Origin: Rhodovibrionaceae bacterium
GTDB lineage: Bacteria > Pseudomonadota > Alphaproteobacteria > Kiloniellales > DSM-21159
DNA length: 64,000 nt
Direction: 5' to 3'
Assembly: GCA_028279885.1 (NCBI GenBank)
Contig: JANQMX010000077.1
Location: 62,001-126,000 of the forward strand
Below the pieces are notes generated by a model. That model was not told where the DNA came from and made no database searches. It saw nothing but the letters and a program-made list of their open reading frames with translations. Below, piece by piece: positions 35,677 to 44,508 of this stretch (within the stretch, counting starts at the first letter, position 1; each line of letters opens with the position of its first letter). Both the position numbers and the translations under genes were made by a program.

Positions 35677-36438
35677 TCATGCCCTTTTTCGGCATACAAG
35701 AACTAAGTTCTGCGAGCAGAATTCTACCTTTTCTCCATTGAAAAAAATAAGACGTACGAGACTGTTCACAATATTCTGGGCTAATGCGGCTGCAACTCTC
35801 CTGGCAGTGATGGCATAGCTTTTTGTTTTTATCGCACTGGCTTGCTTTCCAATGAATAGCACCTCAAGCCCAAGTCTGTTTGCGAAGTATGTCGCCTTTC
35901 TACTTCCCAAAGCGGTTACATGGGTGACGTCACCATTCTGATTCTTTAAGCCGAATGGCGAGTCACCATTGGGAAACCGAGCAACGAAACACCCGCCTTC
36001 TTTCATTTTACTCTTAATCACGCGTAGGAAATCAAGGAGTGTTTCTTGGGGGATATGTTCCAAGACGTCAATCGCCACAATTAGATCAAAACTGCCGTTC
36101 TCTAAAGTACCTAGCTCATCTCCGTGCAATACACGAAAGCCTTTATCTTTTGCTATCTCAATTAAATCATTGTTTAATTCTACTCCGGTGATGTTCCAGT
36201 TCATTTTTTTTCCAAGGGCAAGGAATTTTCCGCTCCCAAAGCCAATTTCGAGTACTTTGCTTTGTTTTATGAATGTCCTTTTTGATTTCTCTAATTCAAG
36301 TAAAAAATACTCTTCCTCAGACTCGGCTAGCTTTGCAAAATTGTCCCGATGCCAACCTTTCCAATCTCGGTACGTCTCATCATACGCGGTTTCACTGCTA
36401 CAAAAGGCGGTTGATTGCTCCTGTGCACTTTCTTTCAT
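35677..36438 (-). CDS. SAM-dependent class I methyltransferase, AT-rich, acquired
   Basis: A 253-residue methyltransferase of the UbiE/Methyltransf_11-23 type. Motif I is SKVLEIGFGSGKFLALG (about 61-77), the acidic loop is TGVELNNDL, motif II/III is SFDLIVAIDVLEHIPQETL, and FVARFPNGDSPFG follows. Such enzymes methylate sugars or lipid-linked intermediates in polysaccharide clusters. Base composition is strikingly lower in GC than all neighbours (about 40% by eye) with many A/T-ending codons, a strong sign of recent horizontal transfer. It sits alone in an island between 35.1 and 37.0 kb. Confidence 0.88.
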   Translation of the reverse strand: MKESAQEQSTAFCSSETAYDETYRDWKGWHRDNFAKLAESEEEYFLLELEKSKRTFIKQSKVLEIGFGSGKFLALGKKMNWNITGVELNNDLIEIAKDKGFRVLHGDELGTLENGSFDLIVAIDVLEHIPQETLLDFLRVIKSKMKEGGCFVARFPNGDSPFGLKNQNGDVTHVTALGSRKATYFANRLGLEVLFIGKQASAIKTKSYAITARRVAAALAQNIVNSLVRLIFFNGEKVEFCSQNLVLVCRKRA

Positions 36439-36500
36439 TGCAGTTGCTGATCCCTTGAGCGAGTGTTAACGCCGCGAATGCTGTATTAGCTGCCATTCAT

Positions 36501-36635
36501 TCAGCGTTCACCAGTACACGACCGCGGTTGAAAAGCATAGCAATAAGCTTGGTTTACCTCTGCTCCGCGCAGGCCGCTGCTGGCAGCCTTCCCCGACTTG
36601 GGCGCGCCGACAATAAAGAGATTGGGCTGACGCAT
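36501..36635 (-). pseudogene. Truncated sulfotransferase, N-terminal stump
   Basis: A minus-strand frame from ATG 36635 begins MRQPNLFIVGAPKSG, the textbook start of sulfotransferases including the 5'-phosphosulfate-binding loop of the PAPS site. After PKSG the sequence diverges (KAASSGLRG) and stops at 36501, giving 44 codons where intact enzymes have about 280. A deletion, probably linked to arrival of the AT-rich methyltransferase gene 60 bases away, has removed the rest. It is too short to be functional. Confidence 0.65.
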
Positions 36636-37043
36636 GGGAGGGCCGCATCTCCGGCAATTCGCTTTGCTGCTACGGACCCGCCCAGCCTCTGCCAGGGCCA
36701 GGGTTCATGCGCAAGTCGGACCCGGCAGTGTTACCGGTTTGTTCGCGCGTGCGATAGTATGCAGTCAAGATCATACCAAAGCGCAAAAGGACTGGATGGC
36801 TTGAGATCCCGGCATATCTGTCCCCGAAATCGGAGGACGAGAAGATGAGTCTTCGTTCAGCCGTGGCCGTGATCGCTGGGCTGTGCCAAGACAGTTCCTT
36901 GTGCTTTCTTGCTGCTGCATAATTGCGGTTGGTTGCATGACCGGCCCAGCAAACCTTAACCAATTTGCCATTAGGCTTCCGCCTGCAGTCGCCGACTAAA
37001 CGTCAGAACACAGAGCAGCGTCTCCCTCGATAGTGTCCAGGTT
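36636..37043. other. Gene-poor stretch with a possible 25-codon mini-gene
   Basis: No confident gene lies here. A tiny plus-strand frame at 36845-36922 (MSLRSAVAVIAGLC and on to a TAA) has a strong GGAGG eight bases before its ATG and could encode a 25-residue peptide upstream of the sulfotransferase gene. The rest shows no coding pattern and looks like deletion debris joined to the truncated sulfotransferase. Confidence 0.3.
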
Positions 37044-38030
37044 ATGAAGCGAACAGCTTTGGTTTGTCTTGGAATGCACCGCAGTGGCACCTCTGCCACA
37101 ACGGGCGTCTTGCAACTCCTCGGCGTGGAGCTGGGTGAGCGCCTAACGGCTGGGCACAAGGGTATCAACGATCTCGGATACTTCGAGCACGGCGACATCC
37201 TCGATCTCCACGACGCAATTCTCGGTCACTTGGACTCTTCATGGGACTCTGTGCTGCCTTTGCCCGAACAGTGGTGGTGCAGGCCGGAGCTTGCCGGCTA
37301 CCGCAAAAGGCTTGACGAGATCCTGAAACGAGACTTCGGCAACTGTGGCTTTTGGGCGGTCAAGGACCCGCGCATGTGCCGCATGATGCCCCTCTGGCTC
37401 AAGACTCTGGACGATTGCGATGACGAGATAGCCTGTCTGCTGATCTTGCGTGCCCCGTCAGAGGTTGCGGCTTCGCTCCAGCGGCGAGATTCTATGTCCT
37501 TAGAAAAGGCCAATCACCTCTGGCTAGAGCATAATCTGCTCGCCGAGAAGTGGACGCGCGGGCGAAAGCGCGCCTTCATGATTTACGACGATCTGTTGGG
37601 CGACCCGGTGCCGACCCTTCAACGTATCGGTGAGGCACTCGACATCACCTGGCCTCGGTCACCGCAGGACGTGGCTGTGGATATCGATGGCTTCCTGCGA
37701 TCGGACTTGCGGCACCACCGGGCTTCCGATAATCGGCCCGCGAGCTTCGATGGCTTGAGTGCGATTTCGCTGGCCGAAGCCACCTTCGCGCTCTTCGCCA
37801 GCGCTGGCATCGAAGGTCCTGACCCTGATGCTATGGCAATTGCCCATCAGCGCTTCGCCGACAGGCTGGCGGCTTTCGACCCTGCGGTTGTCGATGATTT
37901 GCGCCATTCAGCCGCTGAGCGGGCCCGGCTGCGTGCTTTTGCGGCGGACATCTACCGGAGTTGGTCTTGGAAGGTGGTGAAGCCCTTTCGCATCCTTGAG
38001 AAACAGCTGCAACGTGGCCGGCAGGACTGA
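37044..38030 (+). CDS. Sulfotransferase family protein
   Basis: A 328-residue cytoplasmic protein with the PAPS 5'-phosphosulfate loop CLGMHRSGTSATTGVLQLLG at residues 9-28 and a 3'-phosphate-binding region LLILRAPSEVAASLQRRD near 135. VKDPRMCRMMPLWL in between is typical of the bacterial polysaccharide-linked group. It would transfer sulfate to a sugar hydroxyl of the exopolysaccharide or a lipid-linked precursor. It is a different subfamily from the truncated gene at 36501. It is followed on the same strand by the flippase gene 41 bases later. Confidence 0.85.
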   Translation: MKRTALVCLGMHRSGTSATTGVLQLLGVELGERLTAGHKGINDLGYFEHGDILDLHDAILGHLDSSWDSVLPLPEQWWCRPELAGYRKRLDEILKRDFGNCGFWAVKDPRMCRMMPLWLKTLDDCDDEIACLLILRAPSEVAASLQRRDSMSLEKANHLWLEHNLLAEKWTRGRKRAFMIYDDLLGDPVPTLQRIGEALDITWPRSPQDVAVDIDGFLRSDLRHHRASDNRPASFDGLSAISLAEATFALFASAGIEGPDPDAMAIAHQRFADRLAAFDPAVVDDLRHSAAERARLRAFAADIYRSWSWKVVKPFRILEKQLQRGRQD

Positions 38031-38071
38031 AAACGTCCTGTCCTGGCTCTCCTCACGAGTGCTAGTCGACT

Positions 38072-39541
38072 ATGCCGGATAGCAAGAACCTGACCAGCAA
38101 AGTGGTTCAGGCATCGTTTTGGACGGTCGCGACCCGCTGGACCTTGCGGTCACTCGGTCTCGTCAGCCTTGTCGTCTTGGCGCGTCTCCTCGAGCCTGAG
38201 GACTACGGCCTGATGGCGATGGCGATGACGTTCGTTGCACTGATGGATCTCTTCATGTCGTGGGGATTCGAGACGGCGATCGTGCGTCATCCCGACCCGC
38301 GACGAGACCACTACGATACGGCGTGGACGCTTCAGTTCTTCAACGGGCTTGTCTGCAGCACCGTGGTGTTTTCGACGGCGCCCTTCGTTGCCGAATTCTT
38401 CAACGAGCCGAGACTGGAGGAAATGCTGCATGTTATGGCGGCCGGCTTTCTCCTCATGGGGCTCAACAACATCGGTCTCGCGGACCTTCAGCGCAATTTC
38501 CAATTCTCAAGAGAGTTTAGATATCTGATCGTCTGCCGCTTGAGCTCTTTTGCGGTCACGATCATTGCTGCCTACCTCTTGAGGAGCTATTGGGCGCTTA
38601 TTATCGGACAGTTGACCGCCGCTGCCGTTCAGCTTTTTTTTGGATACATCGTGGTGCCGAGGCGGCCCCGCTTCACCCTTAGCCGAAGTGCCGATATCCT
38701 TTCGTTTTCGGTCTGGTTGGTGGTTCGGAACTTCGCTCTCTTCGCGACAACACGTTTCGATACAATTGTCATTTCCCGTCTCTACTCGGCAGAGATGATC
38801 GGCCCCTACGATATGGCGAAAAACGTCTCCGGACTGGCGATAAGCGAGTCGCTGCATCCCTTGAGTCGGGCGCTTTTGCCCGGTTTTTCGAAGATCTCCG
38901 ATGACGAGCGGCGCGCTCTGGCTGCGCTCGCGAAGGCACTGGGGATCTATGCAACCATTGTGTTGCCATTGGGCCTCGGACTGGCTTCGGTTGCCGAAGA
39001 ATTCGTTCACGTCGTGCTCGGCGAGAAATGGGCGGCGGCGGCTCCTTTCATGGTATTCTTCGCAGTGGGAACCAGCGCGCAGTTCTTGGTAGCTCCATTC
39101 GGCCCCTTCTTGTTGGCACAAGGGAAGTCTAGAACAGTCGCTGTACTCGCGTGTACGCATGCGCTGGTCTTTATTGGTCTGGTTGGCTATGCCGCGCATG
39201 TTGGTGATATGGTTATGATCGCTGCTTGTTCGGCCGCGGTTTCCGTTATCGTTGCGCCTCTCTATTCCCGATTGGGCCTCGGGTCATGGAGCACGCTCGG
39301 CTGGATGATCCGGCCGATGGTGCGTCCGCTGGTGGCGGCGCTCGTCATGGTCACCGCCGTTCTTGCCGTCGGCACTTTGCCGTTGTCTCCGGCAATTATG
39401 CTTACTGCAAAGGTCTCATTAGGGATCGTCGTCTATGGGGGATGCTTGGCGGTACTATGGTTGTTCGCGGGGCGGCCTGAAGGCCCGGAGACGGTTTTTC
39501 TGGATGTAGCGGCGAGCTTGCGTAGGAGAGTGTCGTGGTGA
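38072..39541 (+). CDS. Wzx-type polysaccharide flippase
   Basis: A 489-residue inner-membrane protein with 12-14 hydrophobic helices of the MOP (MATE-like) exporter superfamily, WzxC/RfbX-like. The N-terminus KVVQASFWTVATRWTLRSLGL and VVLARLLEPEDYGLMAMA are highly typical. FDTIVISRLYSAEMIGPYDMA in the middle marks the second bundle. It flips undecaprenyl-linked repeat units to the periplasm, where the ligase-like protein at 10578 or another polymerase can act. Its stop overlaps the GTG start of the next glycosyltransferase by 7 bases. Confidence 0.92.
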   Translation: MPDSKNLTSKVVQASFWTVATRWTLRSLGLVSLVVLARLLEPEDYGLMAMAMTFVALMDLFMSWGFETAIVRHPDPRRDHYDTAWTLQFFNGLVCSTVVFSTAPFVAEFFNEPRLEEMLHVMAAGFLLMGLNNIGLADLQRNFQFSREFRYLIVCRLSSFAVTIIAAYLLRSYWALIIGQLTAAAVQLFFGYIVVPRRPRFTLSRSADILSFSVWLVVRNFALFATTRFDTIVISRLYSAEMIGPYDMAKNVSGLAISESLHPLSRALLPGFSKISDDERRALAALAKALGIYATIVLPLGLGLASVAEEFVHVVLGEKWAAAAPFMVFFAVGTSAQFLVAPFGPFLLAQGKSRTVAVLACTHALVFIGLVGYAAHVGDMVMIAACSAAVSVIVAPLYSRLGLGSWSTLGWMIRPMVRPLVAALVMVTAVLAVGTLPLSPAIMLTAKVSLGIVVYGGCLAVLWLFAGRPEGPETVFLDVAASLRRRVSW

Positions 39542-40602
39542 CCAGTCCAACTGTTTCGGTTGTGATGACTGCCTACAATGGGGAGGCTTACATTGGCGAG
39601 GCGATCGAGGGAGTTTTGTCGCAGAGTTTCCCCGATTTCGAGCTCTTGGTGGTCGACGATGGCTCTTCCGACGGGACAGTCGAAATCGTCCGGAGCTTCG
39701 AGGATGCTCGCCTGAGGCTGGTTCAGAACGAGCGCAATCTCGGTATTAGCAACTCCCGCAATCGCGGAAACGAATTGGCCCGCGGCCGCTATCTTGCGGC
39801 CCACGATCAAGATGACATCAGCTATTCCAATCGCCTGAAAGACGAAGTAGAGGTGCTGGAGGCGGACCCTGAGGTCGTCCTCGTCTGTGGTCGTGTCGAT
39901 TCGATCCCTTCGAAGGAAGAGCCCTGGCCTTCACACGTGCCTCCTACGGCGGACGTTCTCGCCTGGAGCCTGTTCACCGGCTCTAAAATCACGCATTCCA
40001 CAATCTGTATGCGGCGCAGCACGCTTCGTGATCACGGTATCAAGTACGAGCAGCGCTATCACTATGCCGAGGACTTCGAGCTTTTCCATAAGCTCAGCGA
40101 GGTCGGAACGCTTGTCATGCTACCAAGTGTCCTTGGCGCATATCGGCATCATGAAAAGAACACGAGCCTCGTGAAGAGTGCTGAGATGAGCGCCAACGGA
40201 CAGGCTTTTCTGCGCGAGCGCTACAACGAGTATCTTGGCTCTGCGTTATTGAGTGAGTCGGACATGGAAAGTGTTTGGCAATTGGTGATCAGTAACCGGG
40301 CGGCTGCATCTGCCGTAGAACTCGATCGGGTCGGATCGCTCCTTAGTCGACTTGTAGACTGCTTCGTCGCGCACCGAGGTCTCAATGCTTCGGATGCGGA
40401 CCTCGTCTACTCCGCGGCATCGGACAAATGGCAACAAGCCGTCACTGCGGCAGCCAGGAAACATGGCCCATCCTTCCTCCGCTTCGCTTCGGCCTATCCA
40501 AATCTGGAGGCCACAAGAACCAGCGGATTGGATGCGGTCTTGCAGCGGGCAGACGTTACGGCGCGCTACATGCGCAATAAGATGATCAGATCGTATTCCT
40601 AA
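39535..40602 (+). CDS. GT2-family glycosyltransferase
   Basis: A 355-residue inverting GT-A enzyme. VSVVMTAYNGEAYIGEAIEG opens the nucleotide-binding fold, LLVVDDGSSDGT supplies the first acidic site, and AAHDQDDISYSNRL carries the DXD-like metal site near residue 87. The catalytic base region is EDFELFHKLSE near 182. It is co-translated with the flippase. The last 120 residues are helical and not conserved. Sugar specificity cannot be read from sequence. Confidence 0.9.
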   Translation: MVTSPTVSVVMTAYNGEAYIGEAIEGVLSQSFPDFELLVVDDGSSDGTVEIVRSFEDARLRLVQNERNLGISNSRNRGNELARGRYLAAHDQDDISYSNRLKDEVEVLEADPEVVLVCGRVDSIPSKEEPWPSHVPPTADVLAWSLFTGSKITHSTICMRRSTLRDHGIKYEQRYHYAEDFELFHKLSEVGTLVMLPSVLGAYRHHEKNTSLVKSAEMSANGQAFLRERYNEYLGSALLSESDMESVWQLVISNRAAASAVELDRVGSLLSRLVDCFVAHRGLNASDADLVYSAASDKWQQAVTAAARKHGPSFLRFASAYPNLEATRTSGLDAVLQRADVTARYMRNKMIRSYS

Positions 40603-40963
40603 ATCCAAGTAAGGGAAATATCGTTTGCAGAACGAAGTAATAATGTGGAGTGCCCTAAAGCCGAAGATCGTGGCTAAAGAGACTTCGCAAAGCGGTCCTT
40701 GTTCTATAGACGCGGACACGCTTGAGGTTCGAGCGAATCGAATCTCAGCTCTTGGGTGCAGAATAGCCGGTGAGGATGAAAGGTTCCGGCTTCGCGCTGC
40801 TGACGCACGCGCAAGTGACATATTATAGTCAAAGTTGGGTGTGAACCGATACCTGCACGGTGTTTTTTTAATCTGAATCTTGGTATTCTGAAGGAAGCGA
40901 AAGCGAGCGCTCCCTTCGTTAGTCGTGTCATCGGAAAGCAAGATAGCAGCAGGGGACTGCGAA
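40603..40963. promoter_or_regulatory. Intergenic region with hairpin before lectin-like gene
   Basis: About 360 bases without a gene. GAAGGAAGCG (40890-40899) and CGCTCCCTTC (40908-40917) form a stem with one mismatch and an 8-base loop, about 47 bases before the start of the secreted lectin-like protein. It may act as a leader structure. No T-run follows, so it is not a typical terminator for the upstream glycosyltransferase. Confidence 0.35.
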
Positions 40964-41530
40964 ATGGTGTTCAGTAACGTCAAGCCCTATGCACCCTCAT
41001 CGACACTAGTTCTGGCGATTTTGGTTTTGGTCGCAGTGTTGAGCCAAGGGCCGGCGCATGCGACGGACCGCAATCGCGAAGTCCTCTCGGACCCTGTGTA
41101 CCACGAAGCGACGGGAAGCTACTTTCAGCTAGTGCACTTGCCTGAGAACGCCTCTAACATGGGTTTTGCTCATGCCCGCGAAATGGCGTCACGCAAGGTG
41201 TACAAGGGACGTCGCGGTCGTCTCGCAAAAGTCGATCGTCCATCGATTCACAGCTTTCTCGCGCGAGAGTTTGACTTTAAGGAGCCTGTGTTTATCGGTT
41301 TGCGCTTCGTCTGTGCAAGCCGACGGCTTATGTGGCTCGATGGAAGCGAGCATAACAACGGCTTTGAACCATGGAGCCGGCCTTGGTATCTGGGGGTCGA
41401 TAACTGTGCCCGTGACCGCATCCCGTTTATGGCCGTGACGTACATGCCCAATATGAGGTGGCGGGCGCAGACCCATATCAAGTTCAGCAACTACTACATT
41501 GTCGAGTATCCATCAAAGGACGCGGATTAG
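40964..41530 (+). CDS. Secreted protein with C-type-lectin-like domain
   Basis: A 188-residue protein with a signal peptide (about 1-34, ending GPAHATD) and one domain of about 130 residues that looks like a C-type lectin fold. ATGSYFQLVH corresponds to the first strand, AHAREMASRK to the helix, FIGLRFVCASRRLMWLDGS to the WIGL core, and SNYYIVEYPSKD to the closing strand. Only two cysteines are evident in the core, so this is a reduced bacterial version. ATG 40964 is chosen for AGGGGA upstream and the clean signal peptide. It may bind the exopolysaccharide outside the outer membrane. Family assignment is by pattern only. Confidence 0.55.
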   Translation: MVFSNVKPYAPSSTLVLAILVLVAVLSQGPAHATDRNREVLSDPVYHEATGSYFQLVHLPENASNMGFAHAREMASRKVYKGRRGRLAKVDRPSIHSFLAREFDFKEPVFIGLRFVCASRRLMWLDGSEHNNGFEPWSRPWYLGVDNCARDRIPFMAVTYMPNMRWRAQTHIKFSNYYIVEYPSKDAD

Positions 41531-41550
41531 CCTCGCTCGGGAGCGTCGGA

Positions 41551-41586
41551 TAGATGGCAACGTCCTTCTAGATGGCACCGTCCTTC
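41551..41586. repeat. 18-base tandem duplication
   Basis: TAGATGGCAACGTCCTTC (41551-41568) is followed at once by TAGATGGCACCGTCCTTC (41569-41586), differing at one base. The second copy runs into the stop codon of the minus-strand glycosyltransferase, between two converging genes. It is probably a replication-slippage duplication in non-coding sequence. Confidence 0.8.
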
Positions 41587-42850
41587 ATTTGATGAGCCTG
41601 TCGTAGGCCGGACGGTAGGCTTCCGCTGTGCGCCCCCAGGTCCGTTCCTTGGATAGGTAGGTCCGCGCCTTGTTCGCCATATCGATGGTCCTTTCCGGCG
41701 GGGTCTCCAGCAAGCCAAGCAAGGCTCTTGAGAGGGCTTCGCTCGAACCAGAGCGGAAGAGTGTACCGGTTTCGCCGTCGCGCAACAGCTCGCGGTGGCC
41801 CCCGACATCGGAGGCTGCCACGATGCCGCCCATTGCCATGGCTTCAAGGGGTTTCAGCGGCGTGACCAGTTCCGTGAGCCGCATGCTGCGCCGCGGATAG
41901 ACGAAGATGTCGATCAGGTCATAGTAGCGCGCGATGTCGCCGTGTGGAACGCGGCCGGCGAAAATCACCTTTCCTTCGAGACCCAGGCTCCGGACGAGAC
42001 CTCGCAGCGTCTCTTCTTCGGGGCCGCCGCCGACCAGAAGAAGCGCGGCGTCGGGATGCTTGTCGAATACCGCCGGGAGGGCTTGAAGGAGAAGGTCAAG
42101 CCCCTCGTAGTGATAGAAGGAGCCGAGGAAGCCCAGAATGCGCCCCTCCGGAAGGGCTAGCGACCTCTTCAGGGCGGTGTCCGGGGCGCCGCGCTCACGC
42201 ACCAAGCTGTCGTTGACCGCGTTGCCCACGACGAAAACGCGCTCTTCGGGCACGCCGCGCGCGACGATCTCGCTCCGCATGCCTTCGCACAGGGTGACGA
42301 CGGCGTCCGCTCGCTTCAGCACCCAGGTCTCTATGGCACGGGTCATGCGGAAGCGGGGCCCGCCTTGCCTTGCCGTGCCAAGGTCGACCGCAGCGTCTTC
42401 CCAAAAGGCACGGACTTCGTAGACGAAGGGGATGCCGGCCTGCCGTGCGGCCCGATAGGCGGGAATGCCATTGAGAACGGGGGAGTGGGCGTGAACGATA
42501 TCGGGCCTTTCGTCGCTCAGCAGCGGGGCGATACGCTGCTGCGTCGCCTGCATTTCGGCGATGTAGCCTAGCCCCGGCAGGCCCGCGAGCCAGCCCTTCG
42601 GCGCTGGCGTGCGATAGAAGTGCCAGCCGTCGCACCGTTCATGGGCGTTGAGCGCCGCAGCTTGCCGGGGGGTCGTGAGCTGTGCCGTGGACCAGCCGAA
42701 GCTCCTTTGGGCGGCGAGGATGCCCATGGTGCGATAGACGTAACCGCTCTGCAAAGGCAGCGAGTGATCGAGAATGTGAAGCACGTGCACGATGGGTTGG
42801 CCCTCACTCCTGACGCTTGCCTCCTGGCCGACTGCGTCCCATAAAACCAT
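41585..42850 (-). CDS. Exosortase A-associated GT4 glycosyltransferase
   Basis: A 421-residue GT-B enzyme of the TIGR04063 type (PEP-CTERM/exosortase A-associated, Daro_2409 family). VLHILDHSLPLQSGYVYRT opens the acceptor domain. DIVHAHSPVLNGIPA and VYEVRAFWEDAAVD are family-typical, FLGSFYHYEGLDLLLQAL begins the donor domain, and TELVTPLKPLEAMAMG replaces the usual EX7E motif. The head-to-head partner at 42999 is another exosortase-type sugar transferase. Its stop lies in an 18-base tandem repeat. Confidence 0.9.
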   Translation of the reverse strand: MVLWDAVGQEASVRSEGQPIVHVLHILDHSLPLQSGYVYRTMGILAAQRSFGWSTAQLTTPRQAAALNAHERCDGWHFYRTPAPKGWLAGLPGLGYIAEMQATQQRIAPLLSDERPDIVHAHSPVLNGIPAYRAARQAGIPFVYEVRAFWEDAAVDLGTARQGGPRFRMTRAIETWVLKRADAVVTLCEGMRSEIVARGVPEERVFVVGNAVNDSLVRERGAPDTALKRSLALPEGRILGFLGSFYHYEGLDLLLQALPAVFDKHPDAALLLVGGGPEEETLRGLVRSLGLEGKVIFAGRVPHGDIARYYDLIDIFVYPRRSMRLTELVTPLKPLEAMAMGGIVAASDVGGHRELLRDGETGTLFRSGSSEALSRALLGLLETPPERTIDMANKARTYLSKERTWGRTAEAYRPAYDRLIK

Positions 42851-42998
42851 GCTGGCCGACAGTCATCTGCCAAGCCTGCTTTCACGTCTGTGAAACTACT
42901 TCGCGCTATTCAGCCAAGACTCGGTTAACGCGGCGCTTGTTATCCCGCGCAGAGCGCGATTTCATCGTTGCCCGCGACACCATAGGGAAACTGGACGC
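42851..42998. promoter_or_regulatory. Divergent promoter region between two glycosyltransferases
   Basis: This 148-base gap separates two head-to-head exosortase-associated sugar transferases, so it should carry both promoters. It contains the GTTAAC palindrome at 42924-42929, near its centre, a placement suggestive of shared control. Confidence 0.4.
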
Positions 42999-44201
42999 GT
43001 GCGCATCCTTTTCGTCACTCACCGCTTTCCTTTTCCGCCGCGCGACGGTGCCCGGGTGCGCGCCTTTCACAGCTTGCGTCATTTGGCCCGCAGGCACGAA
43101 GTCACGGTGCTTGCCCCCGTGCGAAGCGAAGAGGAGGCCAAGGCTGGAGCTGGTCTGGCTGAGCATTGCCATAGCCACAGGTCCGAACAACTGGGCCGAA
43201 ACCGCGCCTTGGCCCAAATGGCTCTCTGTTTGCCGACGCGAAAACCGTCTTCCCTCGGCTATTTCCACAGCGCCTCGCTGGCCCGCTGGGCCAGGGCTAA
43301 GCTCGCAGCCGGCGCATTCGACTTCGCCTTCGTGCATTGCTCTTCCGTCGCCCACTACGTGCTGGGCCAGAACAGCGTTCCGAAGGTGCTCGATTTCGTC
43401 GACATGGATTCGCAAAAGTGGCTGGACTATGCGCCGGTTAAGCCCTGGCCGTTGTCGATGGGCTATGGCCTCGAGGGACGCAAGCTCCAGGCTTGGGAGC
43501 GTCACCTGGCCGAGCAGTTCGACCTTTGCACCGTGGCCACGCGACGGGAAGCCCAGAGCGCACGCGACATCGGCATCACAACCCCAGTCGAAGTTTTTCC
43601 CAATGGCGTCGACCTCGGGTTCTTCGCACCGGGAAGCGAGCCCTACGAAGAGGACCACATCTGCTTCATGGGGCGCATGGATTATTTTCCCAATGAACAG
43701 TGCATGGTCACTTTTTGCGCCGAGGTGCTGCCACGCATACGCCAAGCACGCCCTGCGGCCCGCCTTACGATCGTAGGGGCCAACCCGACGGCCGCTGTCC
43801 GCAAGCTCGCGGAGATCGATGGTGTCACTGTCACAGGCACGGTCGATGACGTGCGCCCCTACGTGCGCCGCGCCGCCGTTGCCGTTGCACCCCTGTTCAT
43901 CGCGCGCGGGACCCAAAACAAGATTCTCGAGGCGATGGCCTTGGGAACGCCGGTGGTGGCCAGCGATTTGGCTGCTGCCGGCGTCGATGCGGTTCCTGGT
44001 GAGCATCTGCTTGCTGCGGGATCGTCGGACGGGTTGGCCGGGGCGGTCACCACGCTGCTCTCAAATCCCTCGGAGCGGGCCCGTTTGGCCGAAGCGGGTC
44101 GTCTACGCGTGGCAACGTGCCATAACTGGGACTCTGCAATGGCGCGTCTTGATGGGATTCTAGCGGACCACATCGCTGGCGTTAGCCAGCGGGCGGCTTA
44201 G
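42999..44201 (+). CDS. Exosortase-associated sugar transferase (stp1 type)
   Basis: A 400-residue GT4-like enzyme of the TIGR03087 type (sugar transferase, PEP-CTERM/EpsH1 system associated). The start RILFVTHRFPFPPRDGARVR and the stretch KVLDFVDMDSQKWLDYA are diagnostic, and GTQNKILEAMALGTPVVAS is the donor-site motif. It starts with GTG. It probably adds a sugar early in assembly of the exosortase-linked polysaccharide. It is divergent from the companion transferase at 41585. Confidence 0.92.
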   Translation: MRILFVTHRFPFPPRDGARVRAFHSLRHLARRHEVTVLAPVRSEEEAKAGAGLAEHCHSHRSEQLGRNRALAQMALCLPTRKPSSLGYFHSASLARWARAKLAAGAFDFAFVHCSSVAHYVLGQNSVPKVLDFVDMDSQKWLDYAPVKPWPLSMGYGLEGRKLQAWERHLAEQFDLCTVATRREAQSARDIGITTPVEVFPNGVDLGFFAPGSEPYEEDHICFMGRMDYFPNEQCMVTFCAEVLPRIRQARPAARLTIVGANPTAAVRKLAEIDGVTVTGTVDDVRPYVRRAAVAVAPLFIARGTQNKILEAMALGTPVVASDLAAAGVDAVPGEHLLAAGSSDGLAGAVTTLLSNPSERARLAEAGRLRVATCHNWDSAMARLDGILADHIAGVSQRAA

Positions 44202-44508
44202 TCGCGCGCGTTTTCAGGGCAAATAGAGATGGATTGTTCTCGCCATGACCTGCCACCGTTACCTTGGTTCCCGCGCGAGCACGGAATGTTTGTCTTCGAA
44301 GAGTCTCCGTGTTAAGCCGATTCTAGGCAAGTCTAGAGGGGGGCGAGTCGGGTTTGACTGTATTGTTTGCAGCAGATGACGGTCCGCCCGGCGATTCGGG
44401 AGACTGGTGTCATGTGTCTATCTGCTAGCACCTCGGCATTGCTGTCTTGCGTTGACCGGCTCGGGTGCCCGAGCAGGTTGAATTGACTTCAACGCAATTC
44501 AGCCAGCC
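44202..44508. promoter_or_regulatory. Leader region with stacked inverted repeats before export gene
   Basis: Just upstream of the export-protein start, GCTCGGG-TG-CCCGAGC (44459-44474) is a perfect 7-bp stem. Directly after it, GTTGAA (44477-44482) pairs with TTCAAC (44488-44493), and TGAATTG (44479-44485) pairs with CAATTCA (44495-44501), giving mutually exclusive stems. These could be an operator or an RNA leader that affects initiation. The remaining 250 bases show no gene. Confidence 0.5.

Noticed and set aside
35155..37043. Insertion sequence causing the island
   Set aside because: No transposase reading frame, terminal inverted repeats or target duplication could be identified around the AT-rich methyltransferase.
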